The notes beneath the pieces are model-generated. The model saw only the letters and a list, made by a program, of their open reading frames with translations, made no database searches and was not told the origin of the DNA. Made by a program: the position numbers and the translations under genes. A stretch of 40,854 nt of DNA, taken from IMG/VR virus record IMGVR_UViG_3300042868_005714, positions 1 to 40,854 of that record; one strand, written 5' to 3'. The stretch comes from a virus. This document shows positions 22,621-31,774 of the stretch, piece after piece; position 1 is the stretch's first letter, and every line of letters begins with the position of its first letter.

Positions 22621-24429
22621 TTACAGCACCAATGCTTCTATTAATTTAACGTCCATACTATTATTAGATTCTAATGCAACCGCAAATGCTCTAGTTGGAT
22701 TATCACCGTTATATGCAGCATGGCCGTTGTCTGCTGGAACTAGCTCTTGACCTTTTATAATCGGTCCAATTACCATAACAGGCACTCGACCTTTTAAAGC
22801 AACATACACACCACCTTCTAAATCTTTATTCATCATAAATGCAGGATTTGCACTGATAACTCCTATGGCACGTTTGCCAAATACACTTGCAGTAATTTCT
22901 TTTTCACCGCCGATCATAACAACTGTGCCTGGTAGATATTCTGTATCGGGCAAATATTTTTCTGCTAAGTCAGCATATCTAGCAGCAGTTGCGGTGCCTG
23001 AAAAAATATTAGCTGCAATATTGCCACTGGCATCTCGAGCTGCTATGCTGTAAGCGGTAGCTGTTACTTTTGCAGTTCTATATTTGGTGCTGGTAGTTGC
23101 AGGGTTCCATGCCGGATCCGATACCCCAGCACTTATACTATCGTCGAGAAACAGTCTATCTGACTTATCCGACGTGCCAACGAATTGATTTGCTAAAATG
23201 TTTCCCGATGCATTTCTTACAGCAATAGTAGCAACAGCAGATCCCGGTACTGTTGCACTAGGATCTAGATCATTTAGTTTGCTAGCATTAGTGGCTGAAC
23301 TAGCTGTTCCTGTTACTGAACCAGTTAGGGTACCAATTATGTTGGCTCCTGCAAATCCAATCTGTTTAGTTGCGGCATTGATCATCACCGTGTTGTCTGA
23401 GGCTAATACATTGCCTGTATGGACTCCGGTGGAATTTCCTGTAACGTTACCTACTAGGTTTCCAGTATGGATAGCAGCATACACATTGCTCCAACGCGAT
23501 CCGGCGGCGCCTAGTGCATAGGCAGTGTCATCACCAGGTACTACTCCTGTACTAGTTATTACAGCGACATCTCGTTCATCTGTGGTATCAACTACTGTGA
23601 TTCTAAATGTTATAGGATTTCCTAAACGATTTTCAACAATTACTTCATCACCGTTTTCTACACGCAGTCTAAAATCATTACCGTCACCTACTGTTAAACC
23701 TGGATCAAAGAATTTAACTTCGCCGGTAAATGAGTTATCACCTAATTTTAAATATTGATCTGCGGTAAACCCACCTAGACGATTTGCGTTATTTGCAGTA
23801 CCCCATAGGATGAAGTCATCGGAGCTGATTCCAGACTGAGACTTAGCTAGGGTGAAACCTTTCTTAATAACCGTGAAATCATCTATAGCATTCTGTGCAT
23901 TGTCTAAAGTGAATGCAGTCTTGCTGAAAATGCCTATAACTTTATCATCAGCTATAACTTTAAGTATAGTATGCGGTCCTACCGCGGTGCTTATCGTGCC
24001 TTTAACTACAGCAGCACTGATGATTGACGAACCGAGATCTGGACTGGCTTCTGGACCAATGAGCGCAAATTCAGTGCCTGTCCATGCATACAATTGTTTG
24101 GCTGCAGAATCCCACCAAAAATCGCCGGTACTTAGTCCGCTAGGCGCGGTAGTACTGACTTCTGCTCCGCCGGCCAGTTTAAATCTTGAACCATCATAGA
24201 ATTTTAACTTTTTATTGGCACTATCGAACCAAATCTGTCCAGTGATCACTTTGGGCGGAGCAGTGGTGTTTGAGAAATTTTCTAAAAGATGTAGAAAGTT
24301 TTCATTTTGTACTTCGCCGTATCCCGCATAGTTTTTACCTACAAATCTAAGATCCGAGGTGGTATCGATCGTACCGTCTTCTACGGATACAAAAAAAGCA
24401 CCGTTAAATTTATCTACTTGATATGCCAT
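22621..24429 (-). CDS. Tail fibre-like protein A with C-terminal processing-like domain
   Basis: This 602-aa protein shares its N-terminal ~125 residues with three upstream neighbours: VEDGTIDTTSDLRFVGKNYA, QNENFLHLLENFSN, TGQIWFDSANKKLKFYDG and a final TEFALIGPE. The middle is low-complexity fibre sequence (GNVTGNSTGVHTGNV). The C-terminus begins ADLAEKYLPDTEYLPGTVVM (about 481-500) and continues GKRAIGVISANPAFMMN, a pattern found at the ends of marine phage fibres and reminiscent of intramolecular-chaperone/autoproteolytic caps. GCGGAG precedes the ATG. Probably an adhesin that contacts the host; the cleavage idea is inference. Confidence 0.75.
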   Translation of the reverse strand: MAYQVDKFNGAFFVSVEDGTIDTTSDLRFVGKNYAGYGEVQNENFLHLLENFSNTTAPPKVITGQIWFDSANKKLKFYDGSRFKLAGGAEVSTTAPSGLSTGDFWWDSAAKQLYAWTGTEFALIGPEASPDLGSSIISAAVVKGTISTAVGPHTILKVIADDKVIGIFSKTAFTLDNAQNAIDDFTVIKKGFTLAKSQSGISSDDFILWGTANNANRLGGFTADQYLKLGDNSFTGEVKFFDPGLTVGDGNDFRLRVENGDEVIVENRLGNPITFRITVVDTTDERDVAVITSTGVVPGDDTAYALGAAGSRWSNVYAAIHTGNLVGNVTGNSTGVHTGNVLASDNTVMINAATKQIGFAGANIIGTLTGSVTGTASSATNASKLNDLDPSATVPGSAVATIAVRNASGNILANQFVGTSDKSDRLFLDDSISAGVSDPAWNPATTSTKYRTAKVTATAYSIAARDASGNIAANIFSGTATAARYADLAEKYLPDTEYLPGTVVMIGGEKEITASVFGKRAIGVISANPAFMMNKDLEGGVYVALKGRVPVMVIGPIIKGQELVPADNGHAAYNGDNPTRAFAVALESNNSMDVKLIEALVL

Positions 24430-24461
24430 TGATATACTCCGCTAGTCATTATTATTACTTA

Positions 24462-24818
24462 TCAAACTATGCGAGCTGCCGCGGTCTGCCGCTGCTGCTC
24501 TAATTCTGTGTACTCTGCATCAGTAAGGCTGGTAGCAATTCCCAGAGCTTTTTGCCTAATATGGCGCATAACTTTCCAATCAGTTGAATTTAAAAATTCA
24601 CGTTCTATACCGTTTAATCTGTCCTGTTCTCTTTGACTAATAATAGCTTGATCTACAGCAACTATAGTTCTAGAAGCCACATCAAATACATGTGTCTGCG
24701 CCATGATCTGTGCGTGTTGAGTATCTGAGATAGTAACCACAGACACTGTGTTAGGCACCGCAGGTTCATAACTCTGTATGCCTGTGATCTGATTATTTTC
24801 TATACATACATAGTACAT
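24462..24818 (-). CDS. Tail fibre assembly-like small protein (118 aa)
   Basis: The C-terminal half reads EREFLNSTDWKVMRHIRQKA, then TSLTDAEYTELEQQRQ, the pattern seen at the ends of phage tail-fibre assembly and fibre-associated proteins (tryptophan in TDW, then a helix with an R-rich end). The N-terminal half (MYYVCIENNQITGIQSY) is a small beta domain. I chose the ATG at 24818, preceded by TTGGAGTTAATC; a TTG 12 nt upstream is disfavoured because it lies at the ribosome site. It sits directly after fibre B, whose assembly it may assist. Confidence 0.65.
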   Translation of the reverse strand: MYYVCIENNQITGIQSYEPAVPNTVSVVTISDTQHAQIMAQTHVFDVASRTIVAVDQAIISQREQDRLNGIEREFLNSTDWKVMRHIRQKALGIATSLTDAEYTELEQQRQTAAARIV

Positions 24819-24820
24819 GA

Positions 24821-27094
24821 TTAACTCCAAATTACCAAATAGTTAGCTGCGGGGGTAGAACGCTGTTCTGTGTTTTGCACCCAGACTCTAATCCTATCAC
24901 CGAGATACGAATATGTACATCTGATACTGTCATTGCCATCTACCCCTCCAGCATAATGAACCACATGTATACTTGGGATAAATGCCACTAGGTTCCCCAT
25001 AGATTTACCTGCGGGCGGATACACATCAAAGTAGTTGGCACCGTCGTTAAATGATCCTACCTGGTTGGTAAATCCTGAGATACTGTAACTGACTCCAGAG
25101 ATAATAGTGTACTGAGGTAGTCTGCTGTCTACATAAGTTTTAGTGGCAGCATGATTGACATCAACTGGGGCTCCAACTAGTGTTAGATATCCAGACATTG
25201 TGCTGCCTGCTAGAGCAACTTTTGTACTGTCGCTAGCAACTATAGTTATGTTTTGTGTGCCATCAAACGCTACACCGTTGATAGTTCTAGCGGTTTGTAA
25301 TTGTGTGGCTGATGTTGCATTGCCTGTTACATTACCTGTTAAACTAGCAGTAATTGTTCCTGCAGAGAAATTACCGCTAGCATCTCGAGCAACTACTTTA
25401 TTAACAGTATTGGCAGATGTAGCATCAACAGATATAGTTAGATCATCTAAACCATTGTATGATGCAAATGGAGTAAACGGCGATCCGGAAAGTGCAAGTG
25501 TTAGATAAGATCCTTTGGTAAGAGGAGATCTACTTACTGGCAACCAACTTAATCCGCCTGCTTGTGCAGTTAACACATACCCAGCTGTACCTAGTCCCAA
25601 CATTGATGTGGTACCAGCAGCAGTTTGAAATGGTATTGCACCTGCTCCGCCGCCTGCTATATTTGTAGCTGTTGTGGCTAGAGTGGATGTAGTAGCATTA
25701 CCTAAGAAATTGTTAGCATAGATGTTGTTAAATTTATATCCTGTGATACCTAGGTTTGTGGTATTATCTCCTAGCACAGCAGGTGCACTAGGACCGCCTA
25801 ATGATAATGCTGTTGCGGAATCCACGAAAGAAATATCAGGACCACTAACTCCCATATCAAAATTAAGTATTCCTGTGCTGGATCTTATAGTTGGTCTACT
25901 TGCATCTACAAACATTTTTAACTGACCAGAACTACCTATATTAACTCCGCTGTCAGTGACATTTAAATTAACTAATGTTCCTAATTGTTGCAAACTACTT
26001 TGTATTATCGTAGAGTTTAAAGTATTGCCGGTTAGTGTATCAGCTGCTGCTGTTACAGTGATGTCACTGGTACCATTAAAATTTACACCATTAATCTGTC
26101 TTGAAGTAGCTAACTGCGTAGCAGAATTAGCATTACCAGTTAGTGTTGCACCGATAAATGTGTTGGCCTGTATAACATTAAATGTGCTGGTACCGGATTC
26201 AGCAGTTACATTACCAATGACATTTCCTATGAGGTTTGCCGAAATAGTACCAGCTGAAAACCCGCCTTCTGAATTTCTAGCTACTATCTTACCTATAGAA
26301 TTTGAAGATGTAGCATCTACACTCCATGTGATCTCTGTGCTACCATCAAAGTCTGAGCCTTGAATATATGTGCCCTTGACCAGTTTATTTGTGGTAGAAG
26401 ATTTTACAGTGACATTTTGTTGGCCGTCAAACGGCACGCCGTTAATTGTTCTAGCGGTGTTGAGTCTATCTGCGCTACCAGCATTGCCTGTAATGTCACC
26501 CTTGACTTTTGCGGTTGAAGAAAGATTGATACCTGCTATTAAATTATTTTCAAATCCGACAACTGAATTAGAGGAATTTATAGTAAATGCCTGTGCTGTG
26601 CATATAGCGAAAGCGACACCGTCAGTTTCTAAAATTACTACAGGTCTAGAATTACCCACAGAATCATCTAGGGAGGTAGCCCTGGCTCTAGTCGATCCGA
26701 ATCCAGCTACCACTTCCGGACCAATTAAAGTCCATGCAGACCCTGTGTAAATTTTCAGTTGATTGGCAGTGGTGTCTAGCCAAAGAGCTCCTGCATTGGA
26801 ATCAGTAGGAGCTGTTGCACTCAATACAGCAGCACCTATGGGACTCCAAGTTGCACCGTCGTAGGCATAGGTTAAGTTGGTAGTGGTGCTGAACCAAATT
26901 TGTCCTTGTAGGGGTCTCGATGGGGGAGACTCGTTAGCAAAATTTTCCAATAAAAACACAAAATTTTCGTTCTGTGTTTCACCGTAGCCTACATAGTTTC
27001 TACCAACTAGGCCCAGACTGGTGGAGGTATCAATAGTTCCATCTTCGAGAACTATTAACTGTGCTCCGCTAAATTTATTGACTATGTAAGCCAT
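24821..27094 (-). CDS. Tail fibre-like protein B with internal repeats
   Basis: A 757-aa paralogue with the shared N-terminal domain (LEDGTIDTSTSLGLVGRNYV, QNENFVFLLENFAN, GQIWFS, TLIGPE). A module of the form TARTINGVxFDG followed by NITV occurs three times, encoded near 26400-26490, 26040-26140 and 25250-25330. A second module SVDATSxNxxxKxVAR, then GxFSAGTI, occurs twice (about 26230-26330 and 25350-25440). The last ~120 residues (after AATKTYVDSRLPQYTI) form a separate globular tip. Repeats of this type build trimeric beta-helical fibre shafts. CAGGAG precedes the ATG. Confidence 0.75.
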   Translation of the reverse strand: MAYIVNKFSGAQLIVLEDGTIDTSTSLGLVGRNYVGYGETQNENFVFLLENFANESPPSRPLQGQIWFSTTTNLTYAYDGATWSPIGAAVLSATAPTDSNAGALWLDTTANQLKIYTGSAWTLIGPEVVAGFGSTRARATSLDDSVGNSRPVVILETDGVAFAICTAQAFTINSSNSVVGFENNLIAGINLSSTAKVKGDITGNAGSADRLNTARTINGVPFDGQQNVTVKSSTTNKLVKGTYIQGSDFDGSTEITWSVDATSSNSIGKIVARNSEGGFSAGTISANLIGNVIGNVTAESGTSTFNVIQANTFIGATLTGNANSATQLATSRQINGVNFNGTSDITVTAAADTLTGNTLNSTIIQSSLQQLGTLVNLNVTDSGVNIGSSGQLKMFVDASRPTIRSSTGILNFDMGVSGPDISFVDSATALSLGGPSAPAVLGDNTTNLGITGYKFNNIYANNFLGNATTSTLATTATNIAGGGAGAIPFQTAAGTTSMLGLGTAGYVLTAQAGGLSWLPVSRSPLTKGSYLTLALSGSPFTPFASYNGLDDLTISVDATSANTVNKVVARDASGNFSAGTITASLTGNVTGNATSATQLQTARTINGVAFDGTQNITIVASDSTKVALAGSTMSGYLTLVGAPVDVNHAATKTYVDSRLPQYTIISGVSYSISGFTNQVGSFNDGANYFDVYPPAGKSMGNLVAFIPSIHVVHYAGGVDGNDSIRCTYSYLGDRIRVWVQNTEQRSTPAANYLVIWS

Positions 27095-27114
27095 TTATTG
27101 CGCTCCTGTATTCA

Positions 27115-28965
27115 TTATGGTGGTAAACTTAAATCTGACTGCCATGTCCAAACGCTGGCCACAATTTGGAATGTTTTAATAATTCTAGTTGTTGAAATAC
27201 TTGCTGGTGCAATAGTAGCTGTAGGAAACGAGATACTAGTAATGGCTAAAGAACTGCTTCCTGATAGATCAGTTAAGAAAGGATTGGTACTGATACCAGG
27301 AGGCAATGCATTAATGGACAGCGTGGTGCTGGAAGGATTAATTAGTGTACACAATATTCTTGCATAAGTGCCATTTCTAAATTCACCTACCGGAGCTAAA
27401 TTATTTAAAACGTTAGCGATGATATATGTATTAGATTTTCCATCGGATAAATCCATACTGAATATCAATGGTCTCAACTCTATAGTATCATCAACATATT
27501 CTTTGGTAGCAGCATCCTGCTGACCTACCGGATTCTGCATTCCTGTGATTCTCGGCGAGCCTATTAACGCAACATTTCCTGTACCGTCTGGTTCGAGTTC
27601 GATGTCAAAATTAGTTGACAACGTGCTGATCCTATGGTTTTCTAAACGCATCTGTGTTACTGGCGGTGCTCCTGGGCCAATATTTACAACATTTTGCGTA
27701 CCAAACGCGGTAACGCCTGGAATACTAGTTATGGCTGACCCTAGACTGTTACCATCGATAACTTTAACTCCGCCTATCTGCAACTGTTTACCTGCTGCTA
27801 AATTAAGGTCTTCGCTGACGTCAAATACTCCAGTGGGTGGTGGACCTTCACTAGTTGATCTATAAACTATTGTTTTGTCGTAGGCGGACGAATCAGCACC
27901 AGTAGATCTAATTACTATGCCTGCGCCAGTAGCTGTGGTTTCACTAGGTTCTGATACATTGGCTAATGTCAATGTTTTATCTTCAATTGTAACATTAGCG
28001 GTGTTGATAGTGGTAGTTGTACCTTCTACTGTTAGATCGCCTGTAACTACTAGACTTCCGCCGACATTTACTGTACTGGTCGAAAATCCTGAATATATTC
28101 CAACTGTTCGTGTGCTTGAATCTATAGATACCGCAGTTTCTTGATCAATGCCTTTTCTAACTTTAAGAAATAGATTTTTGTCGCTGGCAAAATTGGATAC
28201 TTCTATATCTCCCGAGCTCACTAAAAGATTCATCTGATTACCCGAGCCTATCACTAGGCCTGCATCTACGTTTATACTTAATTGTCCGCTCAACGTGTTA
28301 GCTGAATCTCTTCTAGCATATGTTGTAGCTACTGCACCTCCTAATTGTTCTGAATTAGTACAGGTTACTCGAAACTTTATATTAGCCAATGTGCCTGCGT
28401 TGAATCCAGGCTCTATACTACCACTAAATCCAATAATAGAAATTTTGGGTGTGAAACTGTCTTTAGAAAAGATTCCTAGTAATATACCATTATTATAAAG
28501 ATATGTTATTACTTTGGTTTGATTCAGAGTATCTAATATGCTGTCGACCTCTAATCCGCTTTTACCTTGTGCTGTTGAATATGCTGGTCCGATTAATATA
28601 GGTTGGTTTCCGTCGAAGAAATACAACTGCGCACCCACGTCATCAAACCATAAATCACCTATGGATAAGGTATCGGGTTGTGTGCTAGAAATAGTTGCAG
28701 AACTCACAGGAATAAATGTTGAGCCATTATAAACTTTCAACTTATTTTCTGCGTTATCAAACCAAACCTGACCTTTTAGTGGATGCAAGGGTGCTGTGGT
28801 GCTGGCAAAATTTTCTAGTATTTTTACTAGATTTTCATTAAATGCTTCGCCAAACCCACTGTAATTTTTACCTATCAGTGTGATGTCTGTGGATAAGGTG
28901 TCTACCTGTCCATCCACCACTGTTGCTATAATAGTTCCGTCAGTTTTGTTTATTTGGTATGCCAT
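27115..28965 (-). CDS. Tail fibre-like protein C
   Basis: A 616-aa paralogue that shares the N-terminal domain (IGKNYSGFGEAFNENL, KILENFASTTAP, KGQVWFDNAENKLKVYNG) and a second block, IFSKDSFTPKISIIGF, also present in fibre D. The shaft contains GDLTVEGTTTTINTANVTIE, a motif common in T4-like fibre proteins, and AATKEYVDD near residue 470. The C-terminal ~120 residues form an unrelated tip domain rich in Ser/Thr/Ile. It lies in a fibre array with only 13-20-nt gaps on each side. AGAGAAC lies upstream of the ATG. Confidence 0.7.
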   Translation of the reverse strand: MAYQINKTDGTIIATVVDGQVDTLSTDITLIGKNYSGFGEAFNENLVKILENFASTTAPLHPLKGQVWFDNAENKLKVYNGSTFIPVSSATISSTQPDTLSIGDLWFDDVGAQLYFFDGNQPILIGPAYSTAQGKSGLEVDSILDTLNQTKVITYLYNNGILLGIFSKDSFTPKISIIGFSGSIEPGFNAGTLANIKFRVTCTNSEQLGGAVATTYARRDSANTLSGQLSINVDAGLVIGSGNQMNLLVSSGDIEVSNFASDKNLFLKVRKGIDQETAVSIDSSTRTVGIYSGFSTSTVNVGGSLVVTGDLTVEGTTTTINTANVTIEDKTLTLANVSEPSETTATGAGIVIRSTGADSSAYDKTIVYRSTSEGPPPTGVFDVSEDLNLAAGKQLQIGGVKVIDGNSLGSAITSIPGVTAFGTQNVVNIGPGAPPVTQMRLENHRISTLSTNFDIELEPDGTGNVALIGSPRITGMQNPVGQQDAATKEYVDDTIELRPLIFSMDLSDGKSNTYIIANVLNNLAPVGEFRNGTYARILCTLINPSSTTLSINALPPGISTNPFLTDLSGSSSLAITSISFPTATIAPASISTTRIIKTFQIVASVWTWQSDLSLPP

Positions 28966-28978
28966 TCTTGTTCTCTAA

Positions 28979-31090
28979 TTAAAATAACGGTGGACCAGAT
29001 CTAATAATATAATTTATTGTTAGAAATGGATTCATGATACCTACCGGAGTGCTCAGTGTAGTCAGAGCTGGCTTTTTAATTCCTCCTGAATCTTTGAGAT
29101 ACTGTGCTTGACCAGGTGCAGTTGGTCCCAGTCCTGTAGTTGCAGCCGGATCAATGGTTGTGGTCACTGCTATAGCTGAGTAATCTTGTGCTCCGGAACT
29201 AAGTGTATGGCTGTGTTCTGGTAAGTTTGCCAATGTAAGCGTAGTCGAACTTGAACCTGCAGTACCGCCTGTGGTGGTAGCCTGTATGTCAGATACCCTG
29301 CCTGCAGTACCGCCGCCCGAATCTACAAATCCGCCTGAACTTATAGGAACTGTTCCTGCGTTATCCATGTTGTCCCTACCCAGTGGAAATCTGCCTCGTA
29401 GGTCTGGTAATCTAAAAGTGTTTACCCCAACCAGCGGTGTCGCTCCATTATATGTACTACCTATAATGTCATATAACACAGAAAATTTTGGTCTTTCAAT
29501 CTCAGAACCGTCACAGAATAAAAATCCATAAGGAGCAGTTGCTCCAGCGTAAGGAATTATGCCACCAATAGGAATACCTAAATCTCCTACAAAGGTGTCT
29601 CTAGTTTGTTTTAATAATCCCGATGATGCTAGAGCTGCATCACTTGCTCTATAAACTAGTACAAAGTCTGTAGATTTAGATATATTTGGAAAAGGCTGAG
29701 TTTTATTTACAATAATATTAGCAGTTAAGGTGGTATTAAATATTTTGGTGTAACTGCCAACCTGCCCATCAAACTGCACAGGGGGACTTGACACATCGCC
29801 TGTCAGTTGAAAACTAGTTACATTCGTGAGACTGGTGGCGGTATTGGCGTTACCGCTAATATTTCCGGATAATACGCCTTCTATAGTATCTGCTATAACT
29901 GTTTTCGCTCTGACTGTTTTCCAACGTTTGAGACCTGTGCCTAAATCATATAAATCAGTTGTTTTAGGTTGCAGGTTGTTGATCTGTGTAGTACCAGTAA
30001 TGTCAACACCGTCTCCTACTATGAGATTTTTTGTAATTGCGGCACCACCTGCTGTTCTTAAACTTCCATTATTAAAATTGGTGCTGGCAGTATTGTTTGT
30101 AACAATAACAGAACCTGTAAGTGTAAGACTACCATCAATGTCTAATGCCTGACTAGGAGTAGCCTGATTAATACCCACTCTGTTGTCTACAACTTTTAAA
30201 ATCGTAGATGGAATTCCGTCACGACTAGTTTGAATGTCAATCGAACTACCAGCCGCACTATTATATATTTTTGCTGCGGTAGCAGAAGTACCAATGTTAA
30301 ATGTTCCATCAATTCCAACAGTGATTCCGTTGTTATTTCTAACGTTAAATGCAAAATCTGTAGTATTAATTGTATCCGATCTCAAGAACTTTCCTGAATC
30401 GACTTCGATACCTCCGACATTTAATGCGTTAGCTCGAGTAGCTGTACCAAACATTATCGGCTCAAAACCTCCAACGAATGCTGCTATCTCAGGTGCGGTA
30501 CTAGGATCAGATATATTAATACCGGAACGAATAATATTAAATCCGGATATTATGGTCTTAGGAGTAAAACTGTCCTTGCTAAAAATAATTACTGGTATGT
30601 CTGCAATGTAAAACGTAAGAACAAATCTGTCAATGTTATCAGAGTCGGCGATCCTTTCTACTACAGGTCCGTATCTTAATCCGTCGACAGAGCTTTCTGT
30701 TGGTCCTACTAAAATCCAGCGTGTACCTGTGAAAATACGTAGCTGTTGATTTGTAGTATCAACCCATAGTTCACCAACTTTACTAGTTTGTACTGAGGGT
30801 TCGCTCACCCCTTTTTGTATGCCGGAAGCTGCTTTCCATGCAGTGTTATCCCAGATCTGAAGAACTCCGTCTGTACTATTATACCACAACTGTCCTTCTA
30901 TAGGATTTATTGGTTCGTCAGCAGAAGCGAAATTTTCTAATAGAGCCAAAAAGTTTTCTGCGATAATCTGCCCGTATCCCGTTACATTTCTGCCTGGAAA
31001 TTTTAAACTGGTGTCTGTGCTGGAAGTATTATCAAACACCGTTATTGGTGTCTTGTTTTCTTTATCTGTAAAATTAACTGAATATGGCAT
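28979..31090 (-). CDS. Tail fibre-like protein D with phage tail collar domain
   Basis: A 703-aa member of the array with the shared N-terminal domain (FPGRNVTGYGQ, ENFLALLENFAS, EGQLWYNS, WILVGPTE). From about residue 505 it has a tail collar domain: IPIGGIIPYAGATAPYGFLF, CDGSEI, then FRLPDLRGRFPLGRDNM, followed by ANLPEHSHTL and the ending NPFLTINYIIRSG. Collar domains occur in T4 gp12-type short fibres and in many host-contact fibres, where they fold around metal-binding histidines. AGAGGT precedes the ATG. It is the clearest receptor-binding candidate in the window. Confidence 0.82.
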   Translation of the reverse strand: MPYSVNFTDKENKTPITVFDNTSSTDTSLKFPGRNVTGYGQIIAENFLALLENFASADEPINPIEGQLWYNSTDGVLQIWDNTAWKAASGIQKGVSEPSVQTSKVGELWVDTTNQQLRIFTGTRWILVGPTESSVDGLRYGPVVERIADSDNIDRFVLTFYIADIPVIIFSKDSFTPKTIISGFNIIRSGINISDPSTAPEIAAFVGGFEPIMFGTATRANALNVGGIEVDSGKFLRSDTINTTDFAFNVRNNNGITVGIDGTFNIGTSATAAKIYNSAAGSSIDIQTSRDGIPSTILKVVDNRVGINQATPSQALDIDGSLTLTGSVIVTNNTASTNFNNGSLRTAGGAAITKNLIVGDGVDITGTTQINNLQPKTTDLYDLGTGLKRWKTVRAKTVIADTIEGVLSGNISGNANTATSLTNVTSFQLTGDVSSPPVQFDGQVGSYTKIFNTTLTANIIVNKTQPFPNISKSTDFVLVYRASDAALASSGLLKQTRDTFVGDLGIPIGGIIPYAGATAPYGFLFCDGSEIERPKFSVLYDIIGSTYNGATPLVGVNTFRLPDLRGRFPLGRDNMDNAGTVPISSGGFVDSGGGTAGRVSDIQATTTGGTAGSSSTTLTLANLPEHSHTLSSGAQDYSAIAVTTTIDPAATTGLGPTAPGQAQYLKDSGGIKKPALTTLSTPVGIMNPFLTINYIIRSGPPLF

Positions 31091-31093
31091 CTA

Positions 31094-31741
31094 TTATACC
31101 TCTGTGAAACCGGTCAAGCTCTGTACACGGATCGTATAATCGATCTGTAACAGTCTGTTTAAACTTTTTTGCACCGGATGAAATATCACATGCGTCAGTA
31201 GTTTTCCTGTGCCACTAGGGTTGTAGCTGATTAATCCTAATTCGTCAAAAACGAAATTTCCATTCATGTCCACTGAGTTATCAAAGGCTTGTTGTTCTAG
31301 AGGTTCTCCGTAGTCTAGTAAACAACTGATCAGAATATCACTGTAAGTAGCGCCACTGATATGTCTTACCTGCATGAGATTTCTAGCAGGGTCTGTATTT
31401 TCGATAGCGTTTTGATCTACAACTTTCACATAGGTTTGGTTGTATAAACTAGAGTTAACCCCTATAGTATTAGGTGTTAGATATGTTATTAGACCAGTTG
31501 GATCAACGATCGTGCCTCCAGAACCAAACGCCATTTGATAAATTGTTCCTTGACCTTGATTGCTAAGACTCTGTACCATGGCCACACTCATATTTTCATA
31601 ATGAATGGCGTTACGTTTATCAATGAACACTTCTTTGGTGCTAGGATCAAAGATCTTAATGTGTCCTTCAAAATGGAAACCGCCCGTTTCATTTGGTCGG
31701 GCCTGGGGGATCTCGGAGATTTTTGATTGATTTTCTGACAT
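31094..31741 (-). CDS. Putative tail/baseplate structural protein (215 aa)
   Basis: A beta-rich protein: GGFHFEGHIKIFDPSTKEVF, then KRNAIHYENMSVAMVQSLSN, TIYQMAFGSGGT, and a C-terminal NRLLQIDYTIRVQ. The pattern is known from marine T4-like virions as a structural protein without an assigned position. I favour the ATG at 31741 (AGAGAAC just upstream) over ATGs at 31765 and 31762, because a late-type promoter at 31767-31774 would start transcripts near 31761, leaving those codons at or before the 5' end. Confidence 0.65.
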   Translation of the reverse strand: MSENQSKISEIPQARPNETGGFHFEGHIKIFDPSTKEVFIDKRNAIHYENMSVAMVQSLSNQGQGTIYQMAFGSGGTIVDPTGLITYLTPNTIGVNSSLYNQTYVKVVDQNAIENTDPARNLMQVRHISGATYSDILISCLLDYGEPLEQQAFDNSVDMNGNFVFDELGLISYNPSGTGKLLTHVIFHPVQKSLNRLLQIDYTIRVQSLTGFTEV

Positions 31742-31766
31742 TTTGTTCTCTGTTGAATTCATCATG

Positions 31767-31774
31767 TATTTATC
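31767..31774 (-). promoter_or_regulatory. Candidate late promoter overlapping the giant gene's stop
   Basis: The minus strand reads GATAAATAC at this position, one base off TATAAATA. The TAA stop of the giant structural gene is inside the octamer. It would allow the fibre array to be transcribed late independently of the giant gene. Confidence 0.5.

Noticed and set aside
24430-24461. GATAAGTA as a promoter before fibre A
   Set aside because: It differs from TATAAATA at two positions, including a core base, and the gap shows no other support; left unannotated.
25250-26490. CRISPR-like repeat array
   Set aside because: The repeated segments are protein-level fibre modules in one reading frame, imperfect at DNA level and without regular spacers.
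22865-30611. Many plus-strand open frames opposite the fibre genes
   Set aside because: They are antisense shadows of Thr/Ala/Val-rich repeats, lack ribosome sites and give hydrophobic, family-less proteins. The minus-strand frames carry the fibre and collar domains.
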